64,000 nucleotides of DNA from Prunella strophiata (GCA_036583965.1 JAZBQD010000019.1:6428305-6492304), one strand, 5' to 3'; positions 1 through 13,548 are shown, numbered from the stretch's first letter. The notes: generated from the sequence alone by a model not told the origin. Program-made: numbers and translations.

Positions 1-584
1 TTGCAGTACATAGGCAGCATACAAAGTGTATCCTGCCATCATTAAAAATAAAGCCAAGTGGCTGGTGGCCTGGATCAGCACTCTTTTTGTAGTTAATTTT
101 GTGGTGAGAAGATAATTTTGTGAGGATGCACAAGCCCACCTCCTCCAAGCCCTTGCTGGTGCACAGAAATGAGGTGACCAGTCCAGGTGGAGCTGGACTG
201 AGCTGCCCCTCCACCAGCTGGCCACAGTGCTGAGCTGTGGTGGCCTTGGATTGTGGTGGTAACAAGAGTCTGAGCACTTCAAAACTTTCAAACTCTCAAA
301 TAATGCCCCTCTGAAATTTCATTACTTAGCCCTGGCTCACTGCAGCTGGAGCTGTTCTGGCTGCACAGAAGGGCTGGATTTTTCCATTACATGTCTCATG
401 GAAATCCATAATGCAGAATTTTCAAATTGGACTATTGAGATGCTAAATTAATATGGCAATATTTTCCTTGTGAAATGCTGCAGAGAAAGGAACCTAGATT
501 TCACTGGTTTCTTTTTTGCTCATTTTTCTATGTTAAGAATTTCTACAGAAGGAGTCAGGCTCTCTGCAGTCATCTGGGTCTTAA

Positions 585-714
585 GGTTACTCCTGACACT
601 GGTCAAATCATCCTGCAATTCTCTCAGAAGATGTTTTCTCCTAGGTTATCACAACTCCTGACATTGGCCAAATCCTCCTGGAATACTTTCAGGAATGTTT
701 TCTTCCATGTTACC
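585..714. repeat. Two-copy tandem duplication, period about 65 bp
   Basis: AGGTTACTCCTGACACTGGT...ATGTTTTCTCC is repeated with substitutions as AGGTTATCACAACTCCTGAC...ATGTTTTCTTCC. The CCTGACA anchor is at 592 and again at 657. It makes two open frames here look longer than chance. Confidence 0.75.
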
Positions 715-1921
715 CCAGGGCCACAGGAAACAGGAGCTGTTGGTAACCCTGTGCTTCATGGCATTTCCCAGGAGATGTTCTGAACTGTGCCTGGTCAGTG
801 GTTGCAAAGCACAAAGAGATCCAAAAATGGTAGTTAGGGAGTAAAATTAAGAGATCCTTAGCCACAAGGAGTTACTCTGATCAACCAGACTCACCATTTA
901 CATAATGAAAGATTTACTGAGGCAGAAATACATTTATGAAGATCAGAGTCCTTCTCTTGTGGCCTTGCACAAATTTCAAGTAAGGTAAATCTTTTAAGTG
1001 TCCACAAAAGAAAATTAGGTTGAACATGGTTTGAAAGTAAAATTCTTTAATTACTTTCTCCTCTATGTTCATGTAGCATTTTAAAGCAAGAATGAAATGT
1101 TAAACTTCAAAGACCCTTGAAACTCTAGGGTGTGAGATAACCTGACTTCTTCCTTTTGTTTTCTTCCAAAGACAAAATCTTTGCAGAAAATCAACATGAC
1201 TTTAGTATTGATTCATACTTTTCTCAAGCTATATTTAGTTACATTCAGGTAACATTTTTTCAGATAAACTCAAATTTATCTGAATCTGTTGATGGACAAA
1301 ACTGACCACACATTTGGGGCTGGCATCTCTACTTAGCAGGAGAAAGAATCTACCATTGTTTCTCCCAAGATTTGGTGTTACACACTTTAATTATTGCCAG
1401 TCACACCAGTGAAGCTGTCTGTGTAGTAAGGTACTTGTAAGTGTTCAGAAAAGTGATAGAATCCAGCCCCAGCTCATTACCATGGCTATAGTGAAATGGT
1501 AATGGTGGAATAAATTGCCTGGTATAATTATGTATATACCAGATGCTCTTAATCATTCCACTTCAAGCCTCCTTTGCTAACTGCAATTTTGAGCCTTTTC
1601 TGAATCGAAAGGAATTGGTAAACATGAGTAATTAAAAAGAAATTAAATGGATTTTAGAAGTGAATTACTGCAGTTCCTGCAACACTAATATAATTAGCAC
1701 CTCTACAATCAGTCTGAGCTAGAAGATGTGCTTTATGAGGCACAGAAGATGTTTCATTTGTGGTTTGCACTAAAATCATAGTCACTGTGTTAGTGTGGTT
1801 ACACATCTCAATAGAACCATGCCAGGCTAGTAAGGAGAAACTTATTCTCTCAGCTGATTTATTAAAATAGAAAGCCACATCTCAGCTGATGTAAATCACA
1901 ATATTTCCAAATCACAATATT

Positions 1922-2020
1922 ATGAAGGCATTTTAGCATGGGAATAAAATTGTATTTTAATTTTTTTTTTTTAAAGTAAAAGGGGGCACAGAAGGTTTAT
2001 TTAATGTGTTATCATATTTG
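1922..2020 (+). repeat. 98-bp dispersed repeat, copy 1
   Basis: Near-identical to 8455-8551 in the same orientation. The first 32 bases match exactly, as does a 34-base block around AAAGTAAAAGGGGGCACAGA. This copy has a poly-T expansion in the middle. Flanking sequence on both sides is unrelated. Confidence 0.9.
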
Positions 2021-4075
2021 TTAGATGCTGAACTGGCTGAGCCTGTGGCCCATCCTCCACTTGGATTCATGCAAGCAAGGGTCTGTTGGTATCCCTCCCC
2101 ATAATAAATGACTTTTGGCTCTCTAGCTAGATCCTCTCTTTCAAATGAGACAAAGTTCCTGTAGTGAAAGCAGAAGATACCCTACTATCAGCTCACTTGT
2201 TTTTATTATGTTGATATTTGAAGTACTTATTTTCTCAATTTTCAATACTCAGGGTACATGAAGGACAAAAACAGATTGCAAGAAAGAAAACAAATTTCTG
2301 ATCAAAAGTTTTCCTCAGAGGCTCAAAGACACCTGTGCTTTGTCAGAACTTTGTGATATACCACAGAAGTTCCATTTATCTGGGAGAATGAAGGTTTTAC
2401 CAGCAGAGGAAGCTGGGTAAGAACAGCACATCTGTTGCAGGAATCTGGAGATCTACAGTCTGATTTATCAGTCAGATGTGATTTTGTCTATCTGTGTCTT
2501 GAAAGACACCAAGAATGAGCCTAAAATCACCTGGCTGTGCAGCTTGCTCTGACATTGTGGCACCCTCCTGATGAAAGGTTTTTCCCTGAACCTCCAAAAT
2601 GGAAATTTGTGAGGATTTTCCCCTGCTCTGTTGCCTGCTTCTACTTGATCTGCCTTTGTAATTCCAGCTGCAGAAATTGCACACCTTTTCTTTGCACTCC
2701 ATGAGTTTTCTGTCATCCCAGTCAAATTTCTCAAGACCCCCCCCCAGACCAAAGTGAAGCATCAAGAGATAAGATTCATTTTCTGTGTATTTTGTGCTAA
2801 ATACAAGGCACCTCCTTGATTTGATCCCAATAAATTCTTCATTTGCACCTAATTATCTTATCCCAAGGGTACTTCCTACAGACTGGGGTGGAAGAAACAC
2901 TATTTGTGTTCTTAAATACAGATTTATTGGTAGCTAGGACACATCAGCTGGTTTGAAGAAACAGATCCCTGGGCACTCAGAGCACCTTGGCTGCTGCTGC
3001 CTCTTGGCTGTGGCACCAGACAGGTTGGATTTGTCTCCTTTCACCAGGCTGCAAGTCAAAAAGAGGAAAAGTTGCTCCAGCCATCTGTATGTTCAGAAGC
3101 ATGGAGAAAATGTGGAGGAAAGTTTTTCTGCTGAGATGCTTGTCTGCCTCCTTAGAAACACAGTGGACCAGATCTTCTGCTGCTCCTGAGTTGGCTTTCA
3201 CTTCATTGAAGACATGGAGTTATTCCAGCTGACAGCAGGGCCTGAGCAACAGCACTTTAATGGTTTTTGCCTTATTTAACTATTAACATTTGTTATGGGA
3301 TCATTCATTAGATGAGGCATAAAGTACAAGTACTTTTATTAGGTTTTCATCTCTCCTCTCCCATTAGGGAAAGGTTCCACTTTCAAATTAGTGTTAGAAG
3401 GACTTTAAAGTCTTAGCTATCCCTAATCTTTATGGTTTCATTTGAGTTCCTAATATATCATTTGGTTTATCCTGTGAGCTGGGAGCTATATATTTGAGGG
3501 ACTTAGCCCAAAGATACAGTATAAGCAGATAGTTTGGTTAAGCTGATTTTTGCAGTTTAAGTGGGTCTAGAGCCCATCATGCCCAGGATTATATTTATAC
3601 TTGTGGTTAAATTTGACAGAATTTGAGCATTCTTTGTGTACTGCAGTGTACAGCTGGGAAAGTAGAAGGCAGCAAGGTTAGTAGTTTATATGTAAAGCAG
3701 AGCTTGAAGGAGCAGGTAGACAATTTAAATTTTCATTCTTTTGTACATCACTCAGGGAGAAAGTAAATATTTTGGCAGCCTAGATCATGTGATAGCGAAA
3801 CAAGAGACTTCATTAATTCAGGTATTTCAGATTACAGCAACAGCAGAAAGGAGGGATTATGAGTGCCCAATTTGAGCCAGCTGGAAAAAACTAAATCTAG
3901 ACCAAGGTCAGGTATATCACAAATGAAGGAACCATATAAAATGCATTTAATTTCCTGAGAGCTGTGATAAAATTAAGATAAGAGCCCTGAGAAGAGAGTC
4001 TAATACACCACTCAGCCCTATCAAGCCTTACAGGTTTGCTAGGTGTGTCATAGCTGATTTGAAAGGATGATTCCT

Positions 4076-4087
4076 AAAAAAAAAAAA

Positions 4088-4123
<36 letters not shown>

Positions 4124-4132
4124 AACAACCTG
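4076..4132. repeat. Poly-A run
   Basis: About 50 adenines with two C interruptions, ending AACAACAACC. No retroelement body is recognisable upstream. Confidence 0.95.
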
Positions 4133-5444
4133 CAGAATATTCTATTTTTGTTCTTTTAAGAGATCTTGTCTTTCTGAGCACTGCCATTCACAGGACTGAA
4201 TGATATTTTTGTGCAATATTGCTTAGTGAAAACACTGGTGCTCTTTGTCAGTAACTAGGGACAAGACCAGCCTTCCACTCCTGCAGGCAGCCCCCAGCTC
4301 TGTGAGAAGCTGTGAAAAATCCCCTCCTGTAGGATTGCAGACCCCAGCACTGCAGTGGGCTTGGCTGCCTTTAGCATTTGCCCTTCAGAGGCTCGTGGTG
4401 GAAAAGGCAAAGCAAAGCCCTGGAGGAGTCCTGCATCACTGAGGCTGGGAAGCATTTCCTTAAGCTTAATTTATTTTGCAGAGGCCAAAAAGGAGGGAGC
4501 AGCACTAGCTAGGGGAGAAAGAGAACATCACTGCTTTACCCTGTTGTCTCCTCAGCTGTTATTCTAAAACCAGCTTTTGTTCCAGAGGGTGAAAACTTCC
4601 CATCTTTCTCTACCTTTTTCCTTCTCTCTTCAGTCCTTGCCTTCAATAATTTTATTTGCATGCACATGGGAATATGTGAGTACACAGGTACACATTCATG
4701 TGTATAGCCCACATTTTTATATAGGGGTGTGTGTATTTTTTGATTCGAACTGAAATCATGTTCCTGCTCATCTCTCACAGACTGAGGGCCCTGTTCTAAA
4801 TGGTAAATTTTCATAAATATTCACTTCTGCTTGAAAATCACACCCAACATTTTCTTATTAGACCAGATCTACAGGGGGAAGGAATTTACATTGCCCCCTA
4901 AACCAAATCCATTTTTAATTCCTGACATGGCAAAGGTTTGATGTGTCTGTGAAAGATTCTCTCTGAGTTCTGCCCACTTCTTTGTTCACTCAGGTAACAC
5001 AAATCCCCTGACCTCATCCAGAGTGTGACAGCTGGCTCTGCAGCTCAAGTAACAGCAGTCAAGAGCAGGAGCATTGAAAGCAACCAGCAGTGGAAGGGGA
5101 GGATGGCAAAATACCTGCGGGCTGCTGAACATTTCCCAGCACTCAGCAATGGCCAGCTGTGAGTGCTAATTAGAGACATTGCATCCCTGACCTGCTGCTA
5201 AAAGGGGAGGGAAATGGGGCTGTTTACCTTTGCTGTGCTCAGTTCTGCTTCCAAAGGAGTGGCTGCTGCTCCTGGCTTTGCCAAGGGTGTTGCAGGTCTG
5301 ATGCTGTACCCAGAGCAAAGCTCCAGCAGCAGCTGAGAGGGTACAGCAGGGCAGGGCAGCAATTAGGGCTCAGCAGTGAACTGTGAAATGTGAAAAATCA
5401 GTGAAAATTCAACTGGACTCTGATTAAAAAAAAAAAAAAAAAAT

Positions 5445-5935
5445 CTGTATCACAGTTCTGGGGCCCTCAGTTCAGAAAGGATCTGGAGCTGCTTGAACGT
5501 GTCCAGAGGAGGCAACGAGGCTGGGGAGGGGCTGGGAACACAAACCCTGTGAGCAACGTTTGAGGGAGCTGGGGTTGTTTAGCCTGGAGAAGAGGAGGCT
5601 CAGAGGTGACCTTATTGCTCTCTACAACTCCTTGAAGGGAGGTTGTGCACAGGTGGGGTCAGTCTCTTCCACCTGGCAGCAGCTGACAGAAGCAGAGGAC
5701 ACAGCCTCAAGCTACATCAGGGAAGGTGTGGGTTGGATATTGGGAAAAAATTTTCACCAAAAGAATAATAAAGAACTGGAATGCTCTTCCCAGAGAGGTG
5801 GTAGAATCAGCATCTCTGGATGTGTTTAAAAAAAGGCTGGACATGGCACTTGGTGCCATGAGTTGAGGTGACATGGGTAGGACTGGATGATCTTAGAGGT
5901 CTCTTCCAACCTCATTATTCTGTGATTCTGTGAAA
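5445..5935 (+). mobile_element. CR1 LINE 3' end, sense
   Basis: A classic avian CR1 3' segment of about 490 bp. It carries the conserved landmarks: lodged phrases around GGATCTGGAGCTGCTTGA, TTTAGCCTGGAGAAGAGGAG, CTCTACAACTCCTTGAA, CCCAGAGAGGTGGTAGAATC and the terminal GATGATCTTAGAGGTC, ending in the ATTCTGTGATTCTGTGA tandem that marks CR1 3' termini. It is 5'-truncated and preceded by an 18-base poly-A run (5425-5442). An 89-codon open frame at 5560-5829 is part of this element and not a gene. Confidence 0.97.
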
Positions 5936-6275
5936 TTCAGGTTGTGCAGAGTCTCTCTCCATATCAAAGTTAGATTAAATTTATGTCTAAACAGGAAAGA
6001 AATCAAAGGTGCTTTCAGAGCAGCAAGTTTAGTCTCAATCCATGGTAGCCAGCATGGTGAGTTCTGCACAGCCAAAATCCATGAGCTGATTCCCTTCAGA
6101 GATCCAGGTGGTGCACACAGCAGTTTGAGGTCAGATCTTCCTCTAATGTTTGCATGTCATTCCCAAGGGTTGGTGAGCATTGATTTACCTTGAAAACCTG
6201 TAAATGATGGCTCTGGTGTGTTCATGTAGCTGTAGGGTCTAATGCTTGTGCAGCTGCCATGTGTCAAGAAATTTT

Positions 6276-6382
6276 CCATAAAAATAGTAATAAAAATACT
6301 ATAATTTTTAGTATAAATAATAAATATAAATATAAAATATACATAAATAAAATATAAAAAAATATAAATAAAAACTATTATT
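6276..6382. repeat. AT-rich low-complexity (AAATA/TAAAT)n
   Basis: About 105 bases almost entirely of A and T in variants of TAAATA, AAAATATA and ATAAAAAT. Confidence 0.9.
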
Positions 6383-8454
6383 ACATTCTGTAATCCTCAG
6401 CCTAAGCAGGCCTTGTGCTAGATTAAACCCCACCTCTCCTTTGAATACCTGTGTGCTACCTGCTTGTGCCTGGTGTGCTGCTCTCCTGATAATCAGTTCC
6501 TAGTTACAATTGCCTGCCACACTTCTCTGAAGCCAACACTTTGCTTCATTTATTTGGGATTTTATTGCTCAGCGTGAGAAGATGTGATCAGATAAAGGAA
6601 ACATGAGCTGATTGTTGTAGCCCTGTACCAGCAGCTTGTTTTGGCTTGGCACCAGGGTTTAAATGGAGCACACAACTGAGGAAGCAAGGCACAGGTCTGG
6701 ATGCTCTCAGCACAGGGGCCACTGAGGTGATTCTGCAGAAAGGGCAGTGTGCTCCAGGAGCTGTGCCCAGCTGGAGTGGAGCATCAATTAGCAGAGCCAG
6801 CAGGGGTGTGCAGCTGGGTGTGCAGGAGAAGCCCCTCTGGTGATGGAGAACCTCAGCCTGGAAAGCTGGGCTGCAGTGCAGGCTGAAATTGCTTTCTCAG
6901 GATAAGGCTGGACTTCCACTGTGAGGGAGGAATTACCAAGACACCTTAGTCATCTCTAGGGAGAAGTTACACAAGTATTGAGTCCTCAGTGGTTTTGTAA
7001 TGAACAACCCAACAAGCTCATCTCCCTTTGGTGGGTACCCAGTCACAAGGGTGAAGAATTTGCTGTTTGCTACAGCTGAGCACAGAACAACCTGCAACTC
7101 TTAGTGATGCCAGAGGAATGCTGACTTGATGCAGAAAGGATCAGCTGAATGTTGTGTGCTGCCTGTTTGGAAAGCAGGTTTTCACAGGTGCTACATCTTA
7201 AATGAACCCTGGGGTTGCCCAGGACCTTGTAGGTGAGTTTTACCCTGCCCTGGGAGAAAGAGGAGGGGCTGCACCACCCACCCAGGCTGGCACAGTGTTC
7301 TGGCAACATAGCAAACAAACTCCACAGAGAAATTATGTAAACTACTTCAAGATGGGTTAGAAACAGGAGCTGCAAATGCCAAACCAGGGGTTAATCACAT
7401 GAAACATGCAAAGGGAAGAGATATTCACAAATCAGCAGCACTGAGAAAGCCCTGCTGAGCACCCTGTTTAAACCCCAATGAGCCCACCAGGGTTTCAAAT
7501 TGATAATCTGAATAATAAAAGTTCTTGTAGCCAAACCATGGAGCTGAAACAAGATAAAGCAGGAGGGCAGTAGCCAGGCTGCTGTAACCAGAGGCTGGGA
7601 GCACTGCTGCACTCTGAGGGCTCTGGGACCAAAAGTTTGTAGTTATCTGCTGGTCACAGTGGGATGCTTTGCCAGATCAGAGGCTCAAACAGATGGGAAT
7701 TATCCATGCAAAAGCATGCACCTGCCTCTCTGTGAGGCCTAATTTAAAACAAGAGAGGAAGAGATGTTCATGCAGCATGGCTCATCTGACCTATCTAAAT
7801 GTTTTGTTTCGAGAAAAAGTTCTGCTTAGGGGAATTTTGGGACAGGATAATCTTCTTCTTTCTTCTTCTCTCTTTCTACAGGTGTTGCACAAATCTTTTG
7901 TAAATTACTCTGGACCTTCAGGTGCTCATATGGGCAGTGCCTGTGTTAATGAGCACTGCTGGGCTCCAGGTGAGCAGGTCAGGGCTGAGGAGCCCTGGGT
8001 GGAGCTGGACATGGTCCTAAACAGAAATGGGAGCACAGAAGAGCCTTTTGGGGTGAAACCCCAGTTCAGCAGGTCACCAGGACAGCAGCACTGGCAGCAT
8101 GTTGGGCTTGGGTAGTGTCCTCTCTGTGACTCCAGCCCAAAGGCTTTGCATTGATTTTTAAAGTATTTGAAAGCCCTGGAAGGTTCTCTGCACCTTGCTG
8201 CTAATGAGATTTCAATGTAAAATAAAAGGAACATTGTCTAACCCAGATTAAACTTGCTCCTGAGTTATTTTTAGCTTGGCTAAACTCTTTCAAGCCCTTT
8301 GGTAAAACTCATCAAAATTCATCTCTACTAAAAGGATGTAACTTCAAAGAAGGCATATGCATTAAATGTCAACATGCTTTACTCATTATAAATTACAGTA
8401 TCATTAAATCTAACACGAGTTAAATGGGAAAGATTTAATTTCACTATATTTAAA

Positions 8455-8551
8455 ATGAAGGCATTTTAGCATGGGAATAAAATTGTCTTTTAAAAATGCT
8501 TTTAAAGTAAAAGGGGGCACAGAAGGTTTATTTTACATGTTATCATATTTG
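8455..8551 (+). repeat. 98-bp dispersed repeat, copy 2
   Basis: The partner of 1922-2020. It lacks the poly-T expansion and carries AAAAATGC instead. It directly precedes a CpG-retaining block at about 8590-8990. Not a repeat family I recognise. Confidence 0.9.
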
Positions 8552-8589
8552 TATGTAGAAACAAAAGCATAAATGCAACACTCCATTGT

Positions 8590-8990
8590 TCTGAGGAAGA
8601 TGTGGCAATAGTAGCTGACTTGTGCTCGTTTTACAACCCTCTTTTTGGATACACTTCTAATTTCAACTGTGGAAACCTGAAAACGTTCCTTTAAAACCGG
8701 TTGTCATGGTTATAAAATCCCGAAAGAAATTATGTGCGTCTGCATCTGCTGAGGGAAACATTTATGGCATGATTTAGCAGAGGGGGGGGCAAGCAACCAC
8801 CCACCACAACCCATTTTCAGACTTGCTTATTACATTACTCAAATTAATTTATCAGCCTCCCCAAAAAGGCACGGAAAGGATTCTCACACATTTTTCACTG
8901 CGTGCGGTTCATTAGCAAATATCATCTGGTGAGGGGTTAGTTCTGTCACGTTCTAAGAGGTTGGGGGGTTTTTGTTTGTTTGTTTTCTTT
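8590..8990. other. CpG-retaining unique block, candidate conserved non-coding element
   Basis: Unlike its CpG-poor surroundings this 400-bp stretch keeps at least eight CpG dinucleotides (for example in AACGTTCC, AACCGGTT, GTGCGTCTG, CTGCGTGCGGTTC, CACGTTC) and contains AT-rich homeobox-like motifs such as CAAATTAATTTATC. No open frame or repeat explains it. Its function is unknown, and conservation is only inferred from composition. Confidence 0.3.
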
Positions 8991-9224
8991 AGTTGTCTTT
9001 GTTTCAAGCAAGCTTATCTGGAAATATAGAGTGTGCTAGACTGCCAGCATACAGTTGCTGTCACAATTGATGTCTTGGATCCCTTCCATTCTTTTTCCTT
9101 TCCCTGATACAGCTAGAAAGTCATCTGGCCAGAATAAAAAGCCAAGCTGAATGCTGCAGGTCAGACTGGCCTGAACAAACGTCTGCATTTCTTCATGGAG
9201 CTGAAAAGGATAAGGCAAAGGACA

Positions 9225-9251
9225 AGAGGAAAAGAAAGCTAAAGGGGGAAG

Positions 9252-9282
<31 letters not shown>

Positions 9283-9338
9283 AAAGAATAAAGGGAAAGA
9301 AAAGAGAAATGGGAAAAGGGAAATGGAAATGGAAAGAG
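9225..9338. repeat. Polypurine tract with A28 run
   Basis: Purines only or nearly so, with a 28-base A run at 9252-9279 followed by GGGAAAGAATAAAGGGAAAG and GGAAATGGAAATGGAAA. The opposite strand gives a Phe/Ser-rich shadow frame. Confidence 0.9.
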
Positions 9339-11640
9339 GCATCACCTCACTGAAGGAAAACTCAGTCTTCTGTGAAGCCACTGCACTTTTCATATGCTCC
9401 CAGGACAAAGTTTACCAACCTGCTGAAACTCTAGGTTTGTTAGAAATGAGTCTTTGAAGAGTGAGGCCTCCTCTCTCACAGGGATGCAGAAGTCTGCACG
9501 TGGCTTGGAAACCATGGTCTGGCACATTTCATTTTTCATTAAGAAGAGGTGAATGCATAGACAATTAAAAAATTACACTGTAAAAGGCTGAGGTAGCATT
9601 TTTTAATCTTTAGGGTGAGTGATCTGTTGACTGCAGGAAATCTGTTCTGGCCCTGTTAATGTAAAAAGCAGGTAAGGATGATGAGGGCATTTTAGATAAA
9701 CAATGCATTTTGTGTTATTGGACTCTGAGCCTTAAATGGGATTCAGAGACTCCTTATACCCATTGATCCAGGACTTTCCCCATTTAAAAACTTCTGCTGG
9801 AGAAGGAAGTCCCAAGCATGAAGCAGAACCCTTCTGAGAAAGTTTGGAATATAACAACAGGCTGAGCTACTTCTGAAAGGCTGTGGATATTCTCAGACTC
9901 CTTGACTTTCTCCCACCCATGAAATCAGGGATGTCATTCTTCACTGTTCTGTTCCTGTGGAAAATTAGTGAATATTTTCTATACTCCTGATGGAAGCCCT
10001 TAATTTATGGCAGCTGAATGGAAGAATACAAGAAACTGGAGAAGAGGGAAATCATCAGGGACAGAATTATGCTTCTCCAATCCTCTTGCCTCCTTCCTTT
10101 ACATCTCAACAAACAAAACCTTGCCATTGTTTTTGAATCCTTCATGTGACTTCTGAATGTTCATGTGCTGCATGATCACAGATTTGGCTTTTCTCTTGTT
10201 GCCTGCTAAGTGGAAGATGTGCTTTCCCATGTCTGCACTACCTAGCTCCTCACTCTGATGCTTCCTAATGGCTGGAATAAACCTGAGAGCAGGCAGGCAG
10301 CAGAGCTGCAGCCATCCAGCTCCCTGCAGCTCTTCCCACTCTGCCTCACCTGCCAAGCTCTGAAGTAGTGGAGCTGAGGGCTTTGAATGTTACAACACAC
10401 ACATATATATGAAAAAGAGATAAATATGCCCAAATTTTCCTCCCATGTTGAATAGTGTCTGCTCTGCAGTCCTAGATCTCACACAGAGATGTGCTTTTCT
10501 TTGAGTAGTGTCTGTATCACTGATTCATAATCCTATAAGTAGATTGCAAGACTGATTAATCCCTCATTTCTGTCTGTCCATCTATTTCTCATCTCAGTTC
10601 TTTTCTTTCCCATGATTTATTTACCTAGCAGGAAATAAATTGATTCAATCTATTTCTTTATCCTGTCTTTCTTATTTTTTTGCTAATTATTAGTAGACAG
10701 ACTCAGCACCCTGTGGGAGGGTCACCCTCTGCCCTTTGGGTACCTTTGGAGCAGCAGTCTCACCTGCTCTCAGCTGGGATGGATCTTCTGCTCTCTCCAG
10801 GGGCTGATGACAGCCTGCTGCACTGCAATCAGATTAATTTGGAAGTATGCTACTTTCCTGGAGAAAATGTCACAGGATTACCTAGGGGAGGGATGGGAGA
10901 GGTTCATTAAATTGGTCAGTCCATCTTCCTGCCAATCAGTGGCAGTTCCAGCAGGGCACACTCCAGCTCTGCTCCAGCAGTTTCCTGAGTGCCTGGTGAT
11001 GTGCTGCCAGCCCCCTGATGATGTTCTCAGCCAGCACCTTCCCAGGCCAGGAGCACTCAGAGCTGCTCCTCCTGTGCCCTGCCCTGCTGCCTGATCACCC
11101 TTCCTCCTCACATGTGAGCACCACAGACAGCTCCTGCTGCAGAAGCTGTTGAGCAGAAGTAATCCCTGCAGCAGCTCTTGTGAAGGAATCCTCCCTGGGA
11201 CAGTTTGCTGCTCTTTGGGAATGTCCCCTCAGTGCCTCTGTCCCATGCTGGCACACACTTCAAGCAGCCACTCTCAGGCTTGCAGGACCAGCCTGCTCAT
11301 GCTTGAAAGTAATGATTTATCAACTTTCTTTAATGCAACCAAGTGAGCAAGAGGCTTTACTCAGACAGGCCTGGCTAGATGGAAATTATTGACCAGGAGA
11401 GGGTCTCAAAGTGGCTAGAAAAATAGCTGACACCTCTCTTTATCCATTTCTGAGTTGTGCATTACAAAAGTTCAGGTGGCTTTCAGTGCCTGGCTCAATT
11501 TGTGCCCTGAGCTGAGCAGCTGTTTTATTTCTATGCAGACAGAGAATTTTCAGTGCTGGAGAACTTGCTTGGTCCATCTTCATTACTTCACCTAATCAGA
11601 TGTGTAAGGTGATCATTTTAGCCTCATTCTCTGCCAGATA

Positions 11641-11780
11641 ACAGAATCTTAGAATCACAGAATGGTTTGGGCTGGAAGGGACCTTAAAGCTCATTGAGTT
11701 CCACCTCCTTCCATGGGCAGGGACACCTCTCACCATGCCAGACTGCTCCAAGCCCCATCCAGCCCAGCCAGTGTAACATC
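11641..11780 (-). mobile_element. CR1 LINE 3' end fragment, antisense
   Basis: Begins with the reverse of the CR1 terminal tandem (AGAATCACAGAATGG) followed by GGGCTGGAAGGGACCTTAAA, CCATGGGCAGGGACACCT and CCAAGCCCCATCCAGCC, in the order expected for an antisense CR1 copy. Similarity fades after about 11780. Confidence 0.93.
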
Positions 11781-13548
11781 ACTGTGGACAATTAGGAAAA
11801 ACTTCTGTAAGAAAGGTGCCTGTAAAGGGTGCACTGATGTGAGGAGGGAGCTGGACTGAACTAAACCTCTGTCTCTGCCCTGTGTTGGCTTGTACATGCT
11901 GTTTATATCTGGATCCTAAATCAGGAGTTGCAGCAGCCATGGAGAATAAATCTTCATCCTGGTGTGCTGGATGATGCTCTCCTAAAGGGATTGGGATGTG
12001 CATAATTAACTTGTTTTCCCTGGCTTCCACAGGGCTTGTTTAGGCAGAGGTTATCAGCACAGGCAAAGCAGTCTGCAAAGCAGAATGGGTGCCCCAGGGC
12101 CTCAGCAATTTTGGTGACTGATCCTGCATTTTGGAGAGCATCCTCACCACTGCAGGTTACAACGCAAACCCTGTCTGGGGCTGTGGAAGGAGTCTGGGAT
12201 CTGGTGAGGGCTCATCCCATGGATAATGACAGGAGTTGCCAGCTTGCTCAGGCACAGCTGCAAGACCACACAAACCAGTGCTGTCAGCCAGTAACAAATC
12301 AGCTCCTGCAAATAAATCCATTCTTGCTTCATACCCCATCCTGACAGTTCCCTTTCCTGGGATGTGCAGCCTTGACACTCTCCCAAATGCCCACTTGGAA
12401 GAAGCTGCTGTGCTGATGCTGCCAGCTCCCAGTCTGGCAAAAGCCAACTCCAATTACAAAAGACAAGCAGCAGGAGCAGTCCCTGACACTCTTTTCTTCA
12501 GCAGAGGAAATTATGGCCTGTTCTACCAGGGTTTGAAGGCTTTAGCCTGTTTTCCATCCTGTGCTGAGCCCAGGGTTTCCTTACCCCAGCTGAGGATGCT
12601 GAGAGTAGGCTCACAGAGTCAAAAAAAAATTGAAAGTTCATCAATGAATATTTCACACCATAAATTGAAGAAGTTTTCTGCACCTATCTGTGGACAACTA
12701 GATTTGGATGCTTTATCCTCAAACTGAATTAATGCCACTCTGTCTCTCACAGCTGTGATTACACCACACCCAGACACCATTCCTGGCTGGGACAAAACCT
12801 GCAGGCTCTGGTCAAAGCCACTTGCAAGGGAGTAGAAAAAGCTCCACCAATTTCCTCATGCTTTGGTTTCTGCACTGAAGGAGCAACAGTGGTTTCAAGA
12901 ACAGGTCAGCAATGTTGTGTGTGTTTACTTCAAAAAATCTCTTGTACCTTGGCACAGGCAGTTCTTTTGGGAATGCATTGGTAACCTGAGCTAATGATGC
13001 AAGAAGCAAAGGGAGCCATGTCTTAGAAATTATTTAAATTTCCAAGTGAAACACTTCTGCCTCTATCCCACTGTCCTTCAAAATCTTCATTTTGTATCTG
13101 AAGTGTAATTTTATTGCAAGCAAGGTGACCCCTTTGCAGCAAATAAAATGGAACATTTTATGAACAAAAGGTTATAAGAAAATACTTATTATCTACTTAG
13201 ATAAAGTGTTCCCTCTTCAGCCTGATTTGTTTGGGAGAGGGAATTAGGTGCTACAGAAGTTTTATGGATGAGGTATCTGTGACCAGCTCAGCTTGATTTA
13301 TTTCCTATTGTCTTCAGGCAAACGAGGAGGAGGGTCAAGAACTGTTCCTATTGTCCTGTAGAGAAGCTCCATTGTAACAATAGATTTATGTATCTCCCTC
13401 ATCCCCAAACCACCTAAAAATAAGATTATGTTTTGCTCATTAATCTCAACAAATTGCGTTCTGCTTTGGTCAGGAAAACAAGAGCTATGGCTTTTATGGT
13501 GCTCAAGAAAATAAGGACACAAACACTCAAGGTCAATAAAATGCACTT

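Larger units (their letters stand above)
1..13529. other. 3' flanking, apparently non-coding DNA
   Basis: Apart from the repeats listed separately, I see no recognisable exon, RNA gene or mobile element here. Open frames up to 163 codons (for example 7669-8115 and 12236-12727) have no recognisable domain, sit in mixed orientations and look like chance frames. Sequence is about 42-45% GC with strong CpG depletion. Confidence 0.6.

Noticed and set aside
7669..8115. 148-codon frame, plus strand
   Set aside because: No domain or homology recognised; spans T-rich and G-rich segments of differing composition.
12236..12727. 163-codon frame, plus strand
   Set aside because: No family resemblance, and overlapping frames of similar quality exist on both strands; consistent with a chance frame.
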